Source: BQWY01 sp046351095
Lineage (GTDB): Bacteria; Nitrospirota; Nitrospiria; Nitrospirales; Nitrospiraceae
Length of the DNA: 27,952 bases
Reading direction: 5' to 3'
NCBI GenBank assembly: GCA_046351095.1
Contig: JAXLZC010000002.1
Location: 1-27,952 of the forward strand
Part shown: positions 8,273 to 16,900 of the stretch, in pieces
Layout of the letters: each line of letters starts with the position of its first letter
How positions within the stretch are numbered: position 1 is the first letter of the stretch
Program-made: the position numbers and the translations under genes
The notes under the pieces: generated by a model
Databases searched by the model: none
Seen by the model: only the letters and a program-made list of their open reading frames with translations
What the model was told of the DNA's origin: nothing

Positions 8273-8781
8273 GGAATAAGCAGAAGGCCTTCGCGATTGT
8301 ACTGATAGGTTTACTGCTGATTGTGGGGTGGAGCGGGTTTCGACTCTGGCAATATCGAGAACTTGAACATTTGCGCCAAGGATTCAGCGCCTTGAAGACG
8401 GGAGACTTCTCTCGTGCAATTGCCACATTGCGGCCCCTTGCAGAGTCTGGCGTAAGTGAGGCTCAGCAAGTACTTGGGATGGCATATGCAAATGGATGGG
8501 GGGTTGAGAAAGATGATACCCAAGCGGCAATTTGGTTCCGTCGTGCTGAGTGTCACTGCAAGACGCCAGGAAAGTCCGAGTATGACACCGCAATGGAGTT
8601 TCTCTATAGAGACAAGAAGGATCCGGTATCGGGAGCCTATTGGGTTCGGCGAGCGGCCGAAGCTGGGTATCCGGCGGCACAATCTCTCCTAGCTGATCAA
8701 ATACAATTGGCTAAGCATGGTCTGGAAGTTGACCCTGTGGTACGTCAATACTGGGAACACGTCCTGGGCAAAACCAATTGA
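8269..8781 (+). CDS. Membrane-anchored Sel1-repeat protein, probable immunity protein
   Basis: The TTG start at 8269 overlaps the toxin stop in TTGA, so translation is probably coupled. Residues 6-24 form one hydrophobic segment (FAIVLIGLLLIVGW), and the rest would then be periplasmic. Two to three Sel1-like repeats follow: SGVSEAQQVLGMAYANGWGV with DDTQAAIWFRRA, then SGAYWVRRAAEAGYPAAQSL. A periplasm-facing anchored protein directly downstream of a peptidoglycan-targeting toxin is what an immunity protein would look like, and Sel1-type proteins occur in this role elsewhere. Base composition is AT-rich like the toxin tip, so the two probably moved together. Its stop overlaps the next Rhs fragment. 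The Sel1 fold is clear; the immunity function is inferred from position. Confidence 0.7.
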   Translation: MRNKQKAFAIVLIGLLLIVGWSGFRLWQYRELEHLRQGFSALKTGDFSRAIATLRPLAESGVSEAQQVLGMAYANGWGVEKDDTQAAIWFRRAECHCKTPGKSEYDTAMEFLYRDKKDPVSGAYWVRRAAEAGYPAAQSLLADQIQLAKHGLEVDPVVRQYWEHVLGKTN

Positions 8782-10073
8782 CGACGGTGACCGACAATCT
8801 CGGCACGGCGACGGCGACCTATGCCTACGACGATGCCGACCGGCGGACGAGTGTGACGCTCCCGACGGGCGCGCAGATTCAGTATGCGTACAATAGCGCC
8901 AGTGAGCTGACGACGCTGACGTATCGACAAGGGACGACGACACTCGGCACGTTGACCTATACCTACGACGCGGCGGGCAATCGCACCAAACAGGGCGGCA
9001 CCTATGCGCGCTCGAATATCCCTCCGGCGTTGAGTGTGGTCAGTTACAACGCCAACAACCAGCAGACGACGTTCGGAGCCAATACGCTGACGTACGACCT
9101 CAACGGGAATCTGACGACGGTCACGGATAATCTCGGCACGGCGACCTATACCTGGAATGCCCGGAATCAATTAACTGGCATCACCGGCACGAGCTTTACC
9201 GCCAGCTTTAGCTACGACAGCTTTGGGCGCCGGACGACGAAGACGATCAATGGCTTTACGACGAAGTATCTGCACGATGGCCTGAACGTCGTGCAGGAGC
9301 AGAACGGCACCGGCGGGATCACCGCCAATTTCCTCACCGGCCTGGGGATCGATGAGATCCTGACGCGCACGGATAGTGTCGGTGCGCGGGGCTTTCTCAG
9401 CGATGCGCTGGGCACGACCATTGCCTTGGTCGACAACACCGGCATCGTGCAGACGACGTACACCTACGAACCGTTCGGTTCAGTAAATCGCGCGGGGCAG
9501 GCGAGTCAAAATGCGTTTAAGTACACAGGGCGAGAGGACGACGCGACCGGGCTCTACTACTACCGCGCACGGTACTACCATCCGCGCCTGCAGCGCTTTA
9601 TCAGCGAGGATCCGATTGGGTTTGGTGGGAAGGATTGGAATTTGTACCAATATACTGGGAGCAACCCAATCAAATACACCGATCCAACGGGTTTAGAAAC
9701 CTATCGGTGTCGGCGGCCACTTCGCGGTGATCCTGGCGCAAATCAGAGGAACGGTCCAGACATTTGTGGAAACCCTTTTTATCACCAGTATAGCTGTACG
9801 CGAGATCCCAATGGGCGATTAGTCTGCGGGGGGCAAGGATTTTCGGGTGCGAACTTTCTGAGTACGGCTGGGAAGCCGACATCACCAGAAAAAGATTATT
9901 TTAGCTCCGACTCCTGCCGAGAGTCGGAGGGTAACAATAGCTGTTTCGAGCAATGCTTGCAATATGAGTGGATGCAGCCGCGTCCGCGATATGGCATACC
10001 GTTTGGTACCGATTGCCAGGAATATGACAACGATGTAAATGCACGATGTCGCAAAGTCTGTGGCCTGAAGTGA
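8778..10073 (+). CDS. Second Rhs core fragment with cysteine-rich C-terminal tip of unknown function
   Basis: This orphan Rhs end (431 aa) has YD repeats (YAYDDADRR, YTYDAAGNRT) and a full core (YYYRARYYHPRLQRF, SEDPIGFGG) up to DPTGL (302-306), with no signal peptide or delivery domain. Its first codons (TTVTDNLG) repeat an internal YD unit found again at 9114-9145, suggesting the fragment was placed here by recombination between Rhs repeats. Residues 307-431 carry ten Cys and motifs such as GNPFYHQYSC, PRPRYGIPFGTDCQEY and ARCRKVCG. I do not recognise a toxin fold. The cysteines suggest disulfides and a periplasmic or membrane target, in keeping with the membrane-protein partner downstream. 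TTG at 8778 overlaps the preceding stop (TTGA), and the stop overlaps the next start (GTGA). Confidence 0.75.
   Translation: MTTVTDNLGTATATYAYDDADRRTSVTLPTGAQIQYAYNSASELTTLTYRQGTTTLGTLTYTYDAAGNRTKQGGTYARSNIPPALSVVSYNANNQQTTFGANTLTYDLNGNLTTVTDNLGTATYTWNARNQLTGITGTSFTASFSYDSFGRRTTKTINGFTTKYLHDGLNVVQEQNGTGGITANFLTGLGIDEILTRTDSVGARGFLSDALGTTIALVDNTGIVQTTYTYEPFGSVNRAGQASQNAFKYTGREDDATGLYYYRARYYHPRLQRFISEDPIGFGGKDWNLYQYTGSNPIKYTDPTGLETYRCRRPLRGDPGANQRNGPDICGNPFYHQYSCTRDPNGRLVCGGQGFSGANFLSTAGKPTSPEKDYFSSDSCRESEGNNSCFEQCLQYEWMQPRPRYGIPFGTDCQEYDNDVNARCRKVCGLK
9213..9628 (+). repeat. Rhs core direct repeat, copy 2 (416 bp)
   Basis: This is the partner of 7388-7803, with the same length and no gaps. 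Upstream of it the second fragment retains more Rhs sequence (YD repeats from 8781) that copy 1 lacks; downstream the tips are unrelated. Confidence 0.85.
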
Positions 10074-10498
10074 AGACCATATTTGCCTGGATGAAGCTCT
10101 CATGGTTGGCAGCTTGTTGTACTGTCTTGGCGTTAATCGTATTTCAACTTAGCGTATTAGAGGATAGTACTGCGCGAGGAGAATCGCTCATTTTGGCAGC
10201 TCTAGCGATGACGATATTGGCTGCTCCCCTAGGTATTCTCTGGCTTGCCATGCTGAGTGCGATGGGAGTAGTGCTTCCACTTGATGCGGTAGCAAATGGC
10301 CCGGTTACTGCTCCCATTTTCTATCTTGGTGTTTGGATGGGATTTGTAACGATTGGATATTTTCAGTGGTTTAAGCTTTTGCCGTGGGGAGTTCGCACCT
10401 TCCGTGAGCGAGAAGCGATTCTACCTGGAAAAGAGAGTGACGGAACAGAATCCTCATGGAGTCATCCTCCGCATTGTCACTTCACGGGGGGACGGTGA
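10070..10498 (+). CDS. Small polytopic membrane protein, candidate immunity to the Cys-rich Rhs tip
   Basis: GTG at 10070 shares GTGA with the Rhs stop (10071-10073), matching the coupling of the previous pair; ATG at 10046 (overlapping the Rhs gene) and ATG at 10091 are alternatives. The product (~142 aa) has three or four hydrophobic segments: SWLAACCTVLALIVFQLSVL, then LILAALAMTILAAPLGILWL running towards VVLPL, then FYLGVWMGFVTIGYF. I recognise no family. The last residues (SHPPHCHFTGG) read out of frame into an Rhs remnant, so the original C-terminus may have been altered by recombination. An immunity role is inferred only from its position after a toxin tip and its AT-rich composition. 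Confidence 0.6.
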   Translation: MKTIFAWMKLSWLAACCTVLALIVFQLSVLEDSTARGESLILAALAMTILAAPLGILWLAMLSAMGVVLPLDAVANGPVTAPIFYLGVWMGFVTIGYFQWFKLLPWGVRTFREREAILPGKESDGTESSWSHPPHCHFTGGR

Positions 10499-10596
10499 AC
10501 TATACGTACGACAACGCCTCTCAACGAGCCACCATGACCGTCGTCGGCCAACCGCAAGTCACCTATACCTACGATAATGCCAATCGGCTGACTAAC
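10486..10596 (+). pseudogene. Rhs YD-repeat remnant
   Basis: Reading from 10486 in the frame of the ATG at 10456 gives GGTVNYTYDNASQ and QVTYTYDNANRLT, unmistakable YD repeats, with RATMTVVG between them. Homology fades near 10596 and no core or tip follows before the convergent gene ending at 10634. It overlaps the end of the candidate immunity gene in another frame. It is the third Rhs-derived block in the island and marks its right border. Confidence 0.65.
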
Positions 10597-10633
10597 GAAG
10601 AGCAACGTCAGGCGAATTGTGAGGGAATCTCTT

Positions 10634-11710
10634 TCAGGGTTCGACGGTGACCTCGACGAAGGCGGGGAGGGAGTCGGCGCCTTTTTTGTCGGTGACGCGG
10701 AGTTTGAAACGGAACGTGCGCGGTTCGGAGACGACTGGCGCAAGGAATGACGCACGAGGTAACACAGGATCCAGCAGATCGACGTGGCTGCCGCGTACTT
10801 GGCTCCATGAATAACTCAGCGCTTCGCCTTCGGGATCGCGGCTGCCGAGCCCGTTCAGTTCGACGCGGCGTCCGCCTTTCACGGTTCGTGCCTCGCCCGC
10901 GTGCGCGACGGGAAAACCGTTCTCTTCTTCGTCCAATTCCGTGAACACTTCCAGCGTTGCCGACTTGCCGTGATTTGTCGCGGTGATGATCGCGCGCCCG
11001 GTGCCGACTAATCGAAAGAGTCCGAACGCTTCGACTTTGACGACGGCTTCGTCGGACGACGTGAACGTCGTGCCGCTGGAGGCGTTCGGGATGGCGCGGG
11101 TGATACCGTCGGCGTACAACCCGACGACGGGTAACGAGACGAGGCTGCCTTTCGAGTCGGCGTCGGCGTAGCTGGCGTTTTGTCCGATCCGTCCGAGCTT
11201 CAGCGGCTTTTCGACTTCGAAGTCGATGGATGTGAGTGCCGCGGCCGGTTCGACGGTCACGAGCACTTCGTCGAACACGCTCCGCGTGCCCAAGCGCCCG
11301 CGCGAAATTTCCGCAATTGCCAGCAAGCGCATCCGCCCCGCCGCATCCGCCGGTACCGGCAAGGCGCCGCCGAAGGCCGGTGTGGAATTCGACAGCGCGA
11401 CCAACGCCGGCGTGGCGACGATCGGTTGCTCGTTCGCGCCTTCCAATTGGCTGGGGGCGAGAAACGCTTCGCGGTCGGTTTGCTCGACCAAGGCCTCGGC
11501 GTCTTCCCGATACCAATAATAGCGGACCTTCACGACGCCGTCTTCTTTGCCTAAGTCCACGGCGACGGGTGTCGAGACGCCGCTGCGTAACGGCGCGCCG
11601 TCGGTCGGTGTGACGATCTTAAAGGCCCAGGCCGACGAGGCGGTCAGCAGCACAGCGGCCCAACCGAGTCCGGCGACGGTTGCCGAAAGCGAAACGCGGG
11701 ACGGTTCCAT
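10634..11710 (-). CDS. Exported protein with Big2-like and PKD-like domains
   Basis: A signal peptide (residues 1-29, ending SSAWA) is followed by a beta-rich N-terminal region (FKIVTPTDGAPLRSG), a Big2-like segment around 150-255 (LPVVGLYADG, ATNHGKSATLEVFTEL), and a C-terminal PKD/K319L-like domain (PVAHAGEA, GLGSRDPEGEALSYSWSQV, FRFKLRVTDKKGADS). Such Ig-like modules usually serve adhesion or protein-protein contacts outside the cell; no catalytic motif is seen. The ATG is preceded by GAAGGA at a suitable distance. It lies 21 bases downstream of the potassium transporter gene and is probably co-transcribed with it, although no functional link is apparent. No terminator is visible between its stop and the Rhs remnant. 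Confidence 0.7.
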   Translation of the reverse strand: MEPSRVSLSATVAGLGWAAVLLTASSAWAFKIVTPTDGAPLRSGVSTPVAVDLGKEDGVVKVRYYWYREDAEALVEQTDREAFLAPSQLEGANEQPIVATPALVALSNSTPAFGGALPVPADAAGRMRLLAIAEISRGRLGTRSVFDEVLVTVEPAAALTSIDFEVEKPLKLGRIGQNASYADADSKGSLVSLPVVGLYADGITRAIPNASSGTTFTSSDEAVVKVEAFGLFRLVGTGRAIITATNHGKSATLEVFTELDEEENGFPVAHAGEARTVKGGRRVELNGLGSRDPEGEALSYSWSQVRGSHVDLLDPVLPRASFLAPVVSEPRTFRFKLRVTDKKGADSLPAFVEVTVEP

Positions 11711-11731
11711 ACGAGTCCTTCGTGTGTCCGG

Positions 11732-13549
11732 TTAGCGGTGCAGGTGGAACGGCACGTCGGTCAAGATCACGCGTTCCTTAAAGAGCAGCGCGCCCTTGAG
11801 CATCAGCGCGCGTTGATTGTGCAGGATATTTTGCCACCAGCGCGCGGGCAAAATCTCCGGCAGCACGACGGTCACCCAGCCTTCCTGGTCCTTCTGGAGC
11901 AGTTGCTCGACGTAGTCCAACAGCGTTTCCAAGATCGAGCGGTAGGGCGAGGGCAACACGATCAACGGCACACCGCAGCCCCACTGCGCCCATTGAATCT
12001 CGATACGCGCGGTGTCGCGCGGGTCGATATCCACCAGGACGGCGCGCACATCGGTGGCGCGTTGGCGGGCATAGTCCACCGCGCGGACGACGGCGCGATT
12101 CACACCGCTGATGGGAATAATAATGATGTTCGTGCGCGGGAGCGGCGGGCGATGGTCGCGGGATAACGCCACTTGTTCCGAGACCGCCCGATAGTGCCGG
12201 TGGATCGCGCGGAATCCCATGATGAGCAGCGGGATCAGCACGATCACGATCCACGCGCCGTGCATAAATTTGGTCGAGGCGATGATGCCGGTCGCGACCG
12301 CGGTGGTGAGCGCCCCGAACCCGTTGATCGCCAACTTCATCGGCCAATGCGGCCCGCGTTTCTTCAGCCAGCGGCGTACCATCCCCGCTTGCGAGAGCGT
12401 GAACGACAAAAACACGCCGACCGCGTAGAGCGGGATCAGCGCGTGTGTGTCGCCGCCGAAGATCACGATCAACATGCAGGAAAACGCGCCGAGAATGATC
12501 GCGCCGTTCGAGAACACCAGCCGGTCGCCGAGGCCGGACATTTGATGCGGCATGTAGCCGTCGCGGGCGAGGATCGAGGCCAAGCGCGGGAAGCCATTGA
12601 AGGCGCTGTTCGCCGCCAGCACCAAGATCAACATCGTCGAGCCTTGCACGAGGTAATACAGGACCCCATCGCCGAAGGTGGCGCGCGCGATCTGCGAGAC
12701 GACCGTTTCGTCGTCTTTCGGGATCACGCCGAGGTGGTAGGCCATCGTGCTCAGGCCCATGAACATCGTGCCGAGGATCGCGGCCATGCCGACCATGGTC
12801 AGCGCGGCGTTGCGTGGCTCGGGAGCTCGGAATGCTGATACGCCATTCGAAATCACCTCGACACCGGTCAGCGCCGTACAGCCGGACGAAAAGGCGCGGA
12901 GCAATAGCAGCATGGACACGGTTTCCAATCCGCTTTCGGCAGCCGTCACGGCGGCGGGCGGATCGAGTTTGCCCATCGCCATCTGCGTAAATCCGACGGC
13001 GAGCATGCCGAAGAGGATGCCGATGAATCCATAGGTCGGCACCGCGAAGACGCGCCCCGATTCGCGCACGCCGCGCAGGTTCACGATGAGCACAAGAAGG
13101 ATCGCGAGAATGCCAAGCGATTCTCGATGGGGGAAGAGGCTCGGTACGGCGGACGTAATGGCGGCAATGCCGGCCGCGACGCTGACGGCGACCGTCAGCA
13201 CGTAGTCGATCATCAACGCGGCGGCCGCAGTGAGCCCGGGCCACTCGCCCAGATTATCCTTGGAGACGATGTAGGAGCCGCCGCCCTCGGGATATTCGAA
13301 AATGATCTGAATATAAGAAATGGTCAGGACCGTCAGCAGGAGGACGATCGCCAAGCTGACGGGAATCGAAAAGTGGATCAGCGCCAGGCTGGCCGGCGCC
13401 AGGACGAGAAGGATTTCTTCGGTGGCGTAGGCGACGGACGACAGGGCGTCCGAGGAAAACACGGCCAGCGCCAACCGTTTCGAGAGCCGCTCGTGGGCCG
13501 CCTGTGCGGTTTTCAGCGGAAGCCCGACCAACAGTCGCTTCAGCAGCAT
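11732..13549 (-). CDS. KimA-like APC-superfamily potassium transporter
   Basis: Likely a proton-coupled K+ importer of the inner membrane. The 605 residues match the ~607 of Bacillus KimA (YdaO). The N-terminus aligns with it (LKRLLVGLPLKT) and carries the signature SSDALSSVAYATEEIL, in which D34 and Y41 correspond to the Asp/Tyr pair I recall near the K+ site. Other family segments are YPEGGGSYIVSKDNLGEWPG, FSSGCTALTGVEVISNGVSA and AANSAFNGFPRLASILARDG. Twelve membrane spans are followed by a ~150-residue cytosolic tail (NIIIIPISGVNRAVV), which in KimA takes part in dimerisation and control. No Shine-Dalgarno precedes the ATG, but CATAAT lies 8 bases upstream on the minus strand, so the mRNA may be leaderless. 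It is divergent from the multicopper oxidase gene. General amino-acid permease is the alternative call. Confidence 0.8.
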   Translation of the reverse strand: MLLKRLLVGLPLKTAQAAHERLSKRLALAVFSSDALSSVAYATEEILLVLAPASLALIHFSIPVSLAIVLLLTVLTISYIQIIFEYPEGGGSYIVSKDNLGEWPGLTAAAALMIDYVLTVAVSVAAGIAAITSAVPSLFPHRESLGILAILLVLIVNLRGVRESGRVFAVPTYGFIGILFGMLAVGFTQMAMGKLDPPAAVTAAESGLETVSMLLLLRAFSSGCTALTGVEVISNGVSAFRAPEPRNAALTMVGMAAILGTMFMGLSTMAYHLGVIPKDDETVVSQIARATFGDGVLYYLVQGSTMLILVLAANSAFNGFPRLASILARDGYMPHQMSGLGDRLVFSNGAIILGAFSCMLIVIFGGDTHALIPLYAVGVFLSFTLSQAGMVRRWLKKRGPHWPMKLAINGFGALTTAVATGIIASTKFMHGAWIVIVLIPLLIMGFRAIHRHYRAVSEQVALSRDHRPPLPRTNIIIIPISGVNRAVVRAVDYARQRATDVRAVLVDIDPRDTARIEIQWAQWGCGVPLIVLPSPYRSILETLLDYVEQLLQKDQEGWVTVVLPEILPARWWQNILHNQRALMLKGALLFKERVILTDVPFHLHR

Positions 13550-13749
13550 AGTCGACCATTATGGCACAACGCTTCGGTGCGATCACAGACCATGCGAGGT
13601 GTGCGCGGTGGCGTCATGCCGCTCGCGCGTCTCAGGTGTTTCACTGAGTCATCATCGAACGGGGCGAACGCGACGTTCGGCATGCTGGAACGGGGCGGCG
13701 TCGATGTTGTGCGAGGTGGGGATGGTGCGTAGGCGTCAGCCCATGAGTG

Positions 13750-13778
13750 TTGACACCAAAAAATGGATGCAGTATGGT
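13750..13778 (+). promoter_or_regulatory. Sigma70-like promoter upstream of the multicopper oxidase
   Basis: A perfect TTGACA (13750-13755), a 17-bp spacer and TATGGT (13773-13778, 4 of 6) predict a transcript start near 13785 and a ~195-base leader. This is the best promoter in the 430-bp gap 13550-13979, which holds no credible gene. Near its end lie GTTCGTTTAAC (13940-13950) and the strong ribosome site AAGGAGG (13966-13972). Confidence 0.45.
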
Positions 13779-13979
13779 GCGCGGGCTTTTTGCCGATCTC
13801 TGCGTGGGTAATCGCAGGGGGCGGCGTGGGTGAGGATGTCATTGCGATAGGTGTGTCCCATCAAGCCCATTGTTTCAGTTTCATCCTTCCCCGTATTCAC
13901 TCCCAACAGGCGAGAGTCCAAGGCAAGGGAAACGTTCACGTTCGTTTAACAACATCCACTTAAGCAAGGAGGCCGGTCC

Positions 13980-16900
13980 ATGCTTATTCCGCAGTCCGTG
14001 ACCCAGCTGCGTCATCGCTGGGTCAGTCTGTTCGCCTTGGGTGCCGTCCTGGCATCCCCTATCGTCGTCTTTGCCGACGACGCGTCCCTCTCGGGGCACG
14101 CGTCCGCGCATAAGACGTCGATGGCGTCCCCCAGCCCCGATTGGGCCGAAAAGCTCAAAGGGCAAACCGTCGTCGAAGATGCTATGTCCGGTCGCGCCGA
14201 TCGTGCGGCGAAGATCGAGCAGCAGCATCAACGCGTCATGGATCAAATGAGTAAGGATCCGCAGGCTCATCAAATGAGCAACGGCGGATTCAACAACATG
14301 ACCATGATGCACCAGTATGGTGCCGGCGGGCAGGATCTCTTGTTGATGTCCGATGCGCGGCGCGATCCGGTGATGGACGGCGGGGGCAAGTGTCCCGCCT
14401 ACGCCCCGGTGAAGCACTACACCGTGCAGGCCATGAACATCGAGATTTCGCTCAACCAGTGGCTGGACTTCTATCCCGGCTACATGTACGCGTTGGCCGA
14501 AAACGTCGAGAAGATTCGCGCGGAAGAAGCGAAGAACCGCGAAGCGCGCGAAAAGGAAGGCTGGGATCCCGGAGCCGTCCTTCCCGGCGTGCAGGCCACC
14601 TGGATTCAGCCGCTCGTGATGCGCGCGAACCAGGGCGACTGCGTGAAGATCAAGCTCGAAAACAAGCTCGAGGGCGTGGATGAAGTCAGCTTGCACATCC
14701 ACGGCTCCTCCCCCGTGATCAGCGCCACCGGCAAGGCGGCGACGACCACGAACCCGGACTCGGTCGCCAAGGCCGACAAGCCGGTCGAAATGGAATGGTA
14801 CATCCACCCGTCGACGCAGGAAGGCGTGAAGCAGTTCCACAGCTTCAGCAACGACCGCGAGTTGACGGTGTTGGGTCTCTTCGGCGCGTTCGTCGTCGAG
14901 CCGCGTGGGTCGACGTACCTCGAGGCCTTGGGCGATCCGACGAAGGGTGAAGACATGGCGGCCAACAGCGGTTGGCAAGTCATGATCGACAACGGTTCCG
15001 GTCCGGACTTCCGCGAATTCGTGTTGTTCTATCACGAAGTCGGCGACGAAGCCTTCCGTCCGGTCAACAAGAAGGGCGACTTCTTGCCGCAGCGCGATCC
15101 GTTGACCGACGCCTACCGTCCGGGTGGCCGCGCGATCAACTATCGCAGCGAGCCGTTCGGCATCAACAACATGCACGTGCAGCACGAGTACTTCGGCTTC
15201 GAAGACGAGTCGATGGGGTACAGCTCGTATACGTTCGGCGATCCGTCGCCGACGATTCCGCGCTCCTACCTCGGCGACCCGGCCAAGTTCCGCTTGGTCC
15301 ACGGCGGATCCGAAGTGTTCCACTCGCACCATCCGCACGGCGGGACGATTCGGTGGCCGCGCAGCCCGCGCGCCATCGACGACATGAACCTCTGGGCGGT
15401 CTCCGTGAACGGGCCGGTAAAGTATCCGGTCATCCGTCACAAGACCGACCGTGTGGACGTCGAAGTCATCGGTCCGTCCGAAGCGTTGGACTTGGAGACG
15501 GAGTGCGGTTCCGGTCTCTGCCAACAGTTGGCGGGCGACTTCCTGTTCCACTGCCACGTCGCGCACCATTATGTGGCGGGCATGTGGGGCTACTGGCGTG
15601 TGTACAACACGCTCCAGCATGGCGATCATCGGAACGACACCATGCCGGACATGCGCGAATTGCCGGATCGCAAGGGGCGCATCAAGCACCCGGTGACCTC
15701 CGATCAACTGGTCGGCAAGACCGTCGATTGGTTCGGCAAGGCGTTCAACATCATCGAAAAGGGCAAGAGCAACTGGAAGGGCAATCCGGCCACCATCACC
15801 ATCAAGGACTGGGTGGAAATGCAGCTCCCGACCCGCGGGAAGCCCGGTCACAAGGACGATGAGAAGGGCCAGACCATTTCCTACGATGCGACCGTGCTCG
15901 ATTGGGAATGGCAGGGCACCAAGGCCATGTCCGAGCGTGAAAGCACGATCGAGAATCCAAAGTATAAGTCGACCCATCCCGGTAAGCGGCATGCGATCAC
16001 CTTCGAGCCGCTGACGGGCCGCGTGGCCTGGCCGCACCTGACGCCGCACTTCGGGCGTCGTGTGATGTTCTCGCCGAACCACGTGGGCGCACCTTGGTTG
16101 GAGCCGATTCGCCGCGATGAAAACGGCGAAGAGAGCGTCGATCAGGCGAAGCCGGGCGAAAACGGCGTGTGGAGCTTGTGCCCGGAAAACGCGGGCCGCA
16201 AGTCCTACAACGTCCACTTCATCAAGCTCCCGATCAAGTTGGCGAAGGCGCAGGGCAAGGAGCCGGCCGTCGTCGATCCGACGGGCTTGATCTATGTGTT
16301 GCACGAAGAAGAGGCCGAGATTCGCAAGAACGACGACCTCAAGTATCCGTTGGTGGTCCGCGGCAATATCTACGATTGCTTGGACTGGACGCTGACGAGC
16401 GAGTGGGAAGACGACGACTACACGAACTTCCAGTCGTCGAAGATCAACACCCACTGGCACTTCCTGCAGTTCGACAACCAAGCGTCGGACGGCGTGATCA
16501 CCGGCTTCTCCTACGAGCAGTCGGTCCGCCCGTTCACGATGTTGGAAAAGAAGACCAAGAAGGGCCTCCCGGCCCCGATGAACACGGTGTTGACGGCGGC
16601 CACGAAGAAGGGCGCGACCAGCATCGCCGTGAAGAACGCCGCGCAGTACCATGTGGGCACGCTCATCATGGTCGGTGCGGATAACGTCAAGGGGAACGAA
16701 ATCGCCCGCATCAAGGACATCAAGGGCGGGACGATCACCTTGGCGAAGGGCTTGAAGAACGACCACCCGGCGAACGATATCGTCACGGTGGAGTTCGTGC
16801 GTCAGCGGTTCTGGGTCGATGCGGACGTGGGGACCGTGTTCTGGCACGATCACGCGTTCGGTGCGACCACCTGGCCGCACGGCGGATTCGGCACGTTCAT

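Noticed and set aside
13599..13963. Short open frames in the gap before the multicopper oxidase
   Set aside because: They lack ribosome sites and domains and overlap the promoter and leader region.
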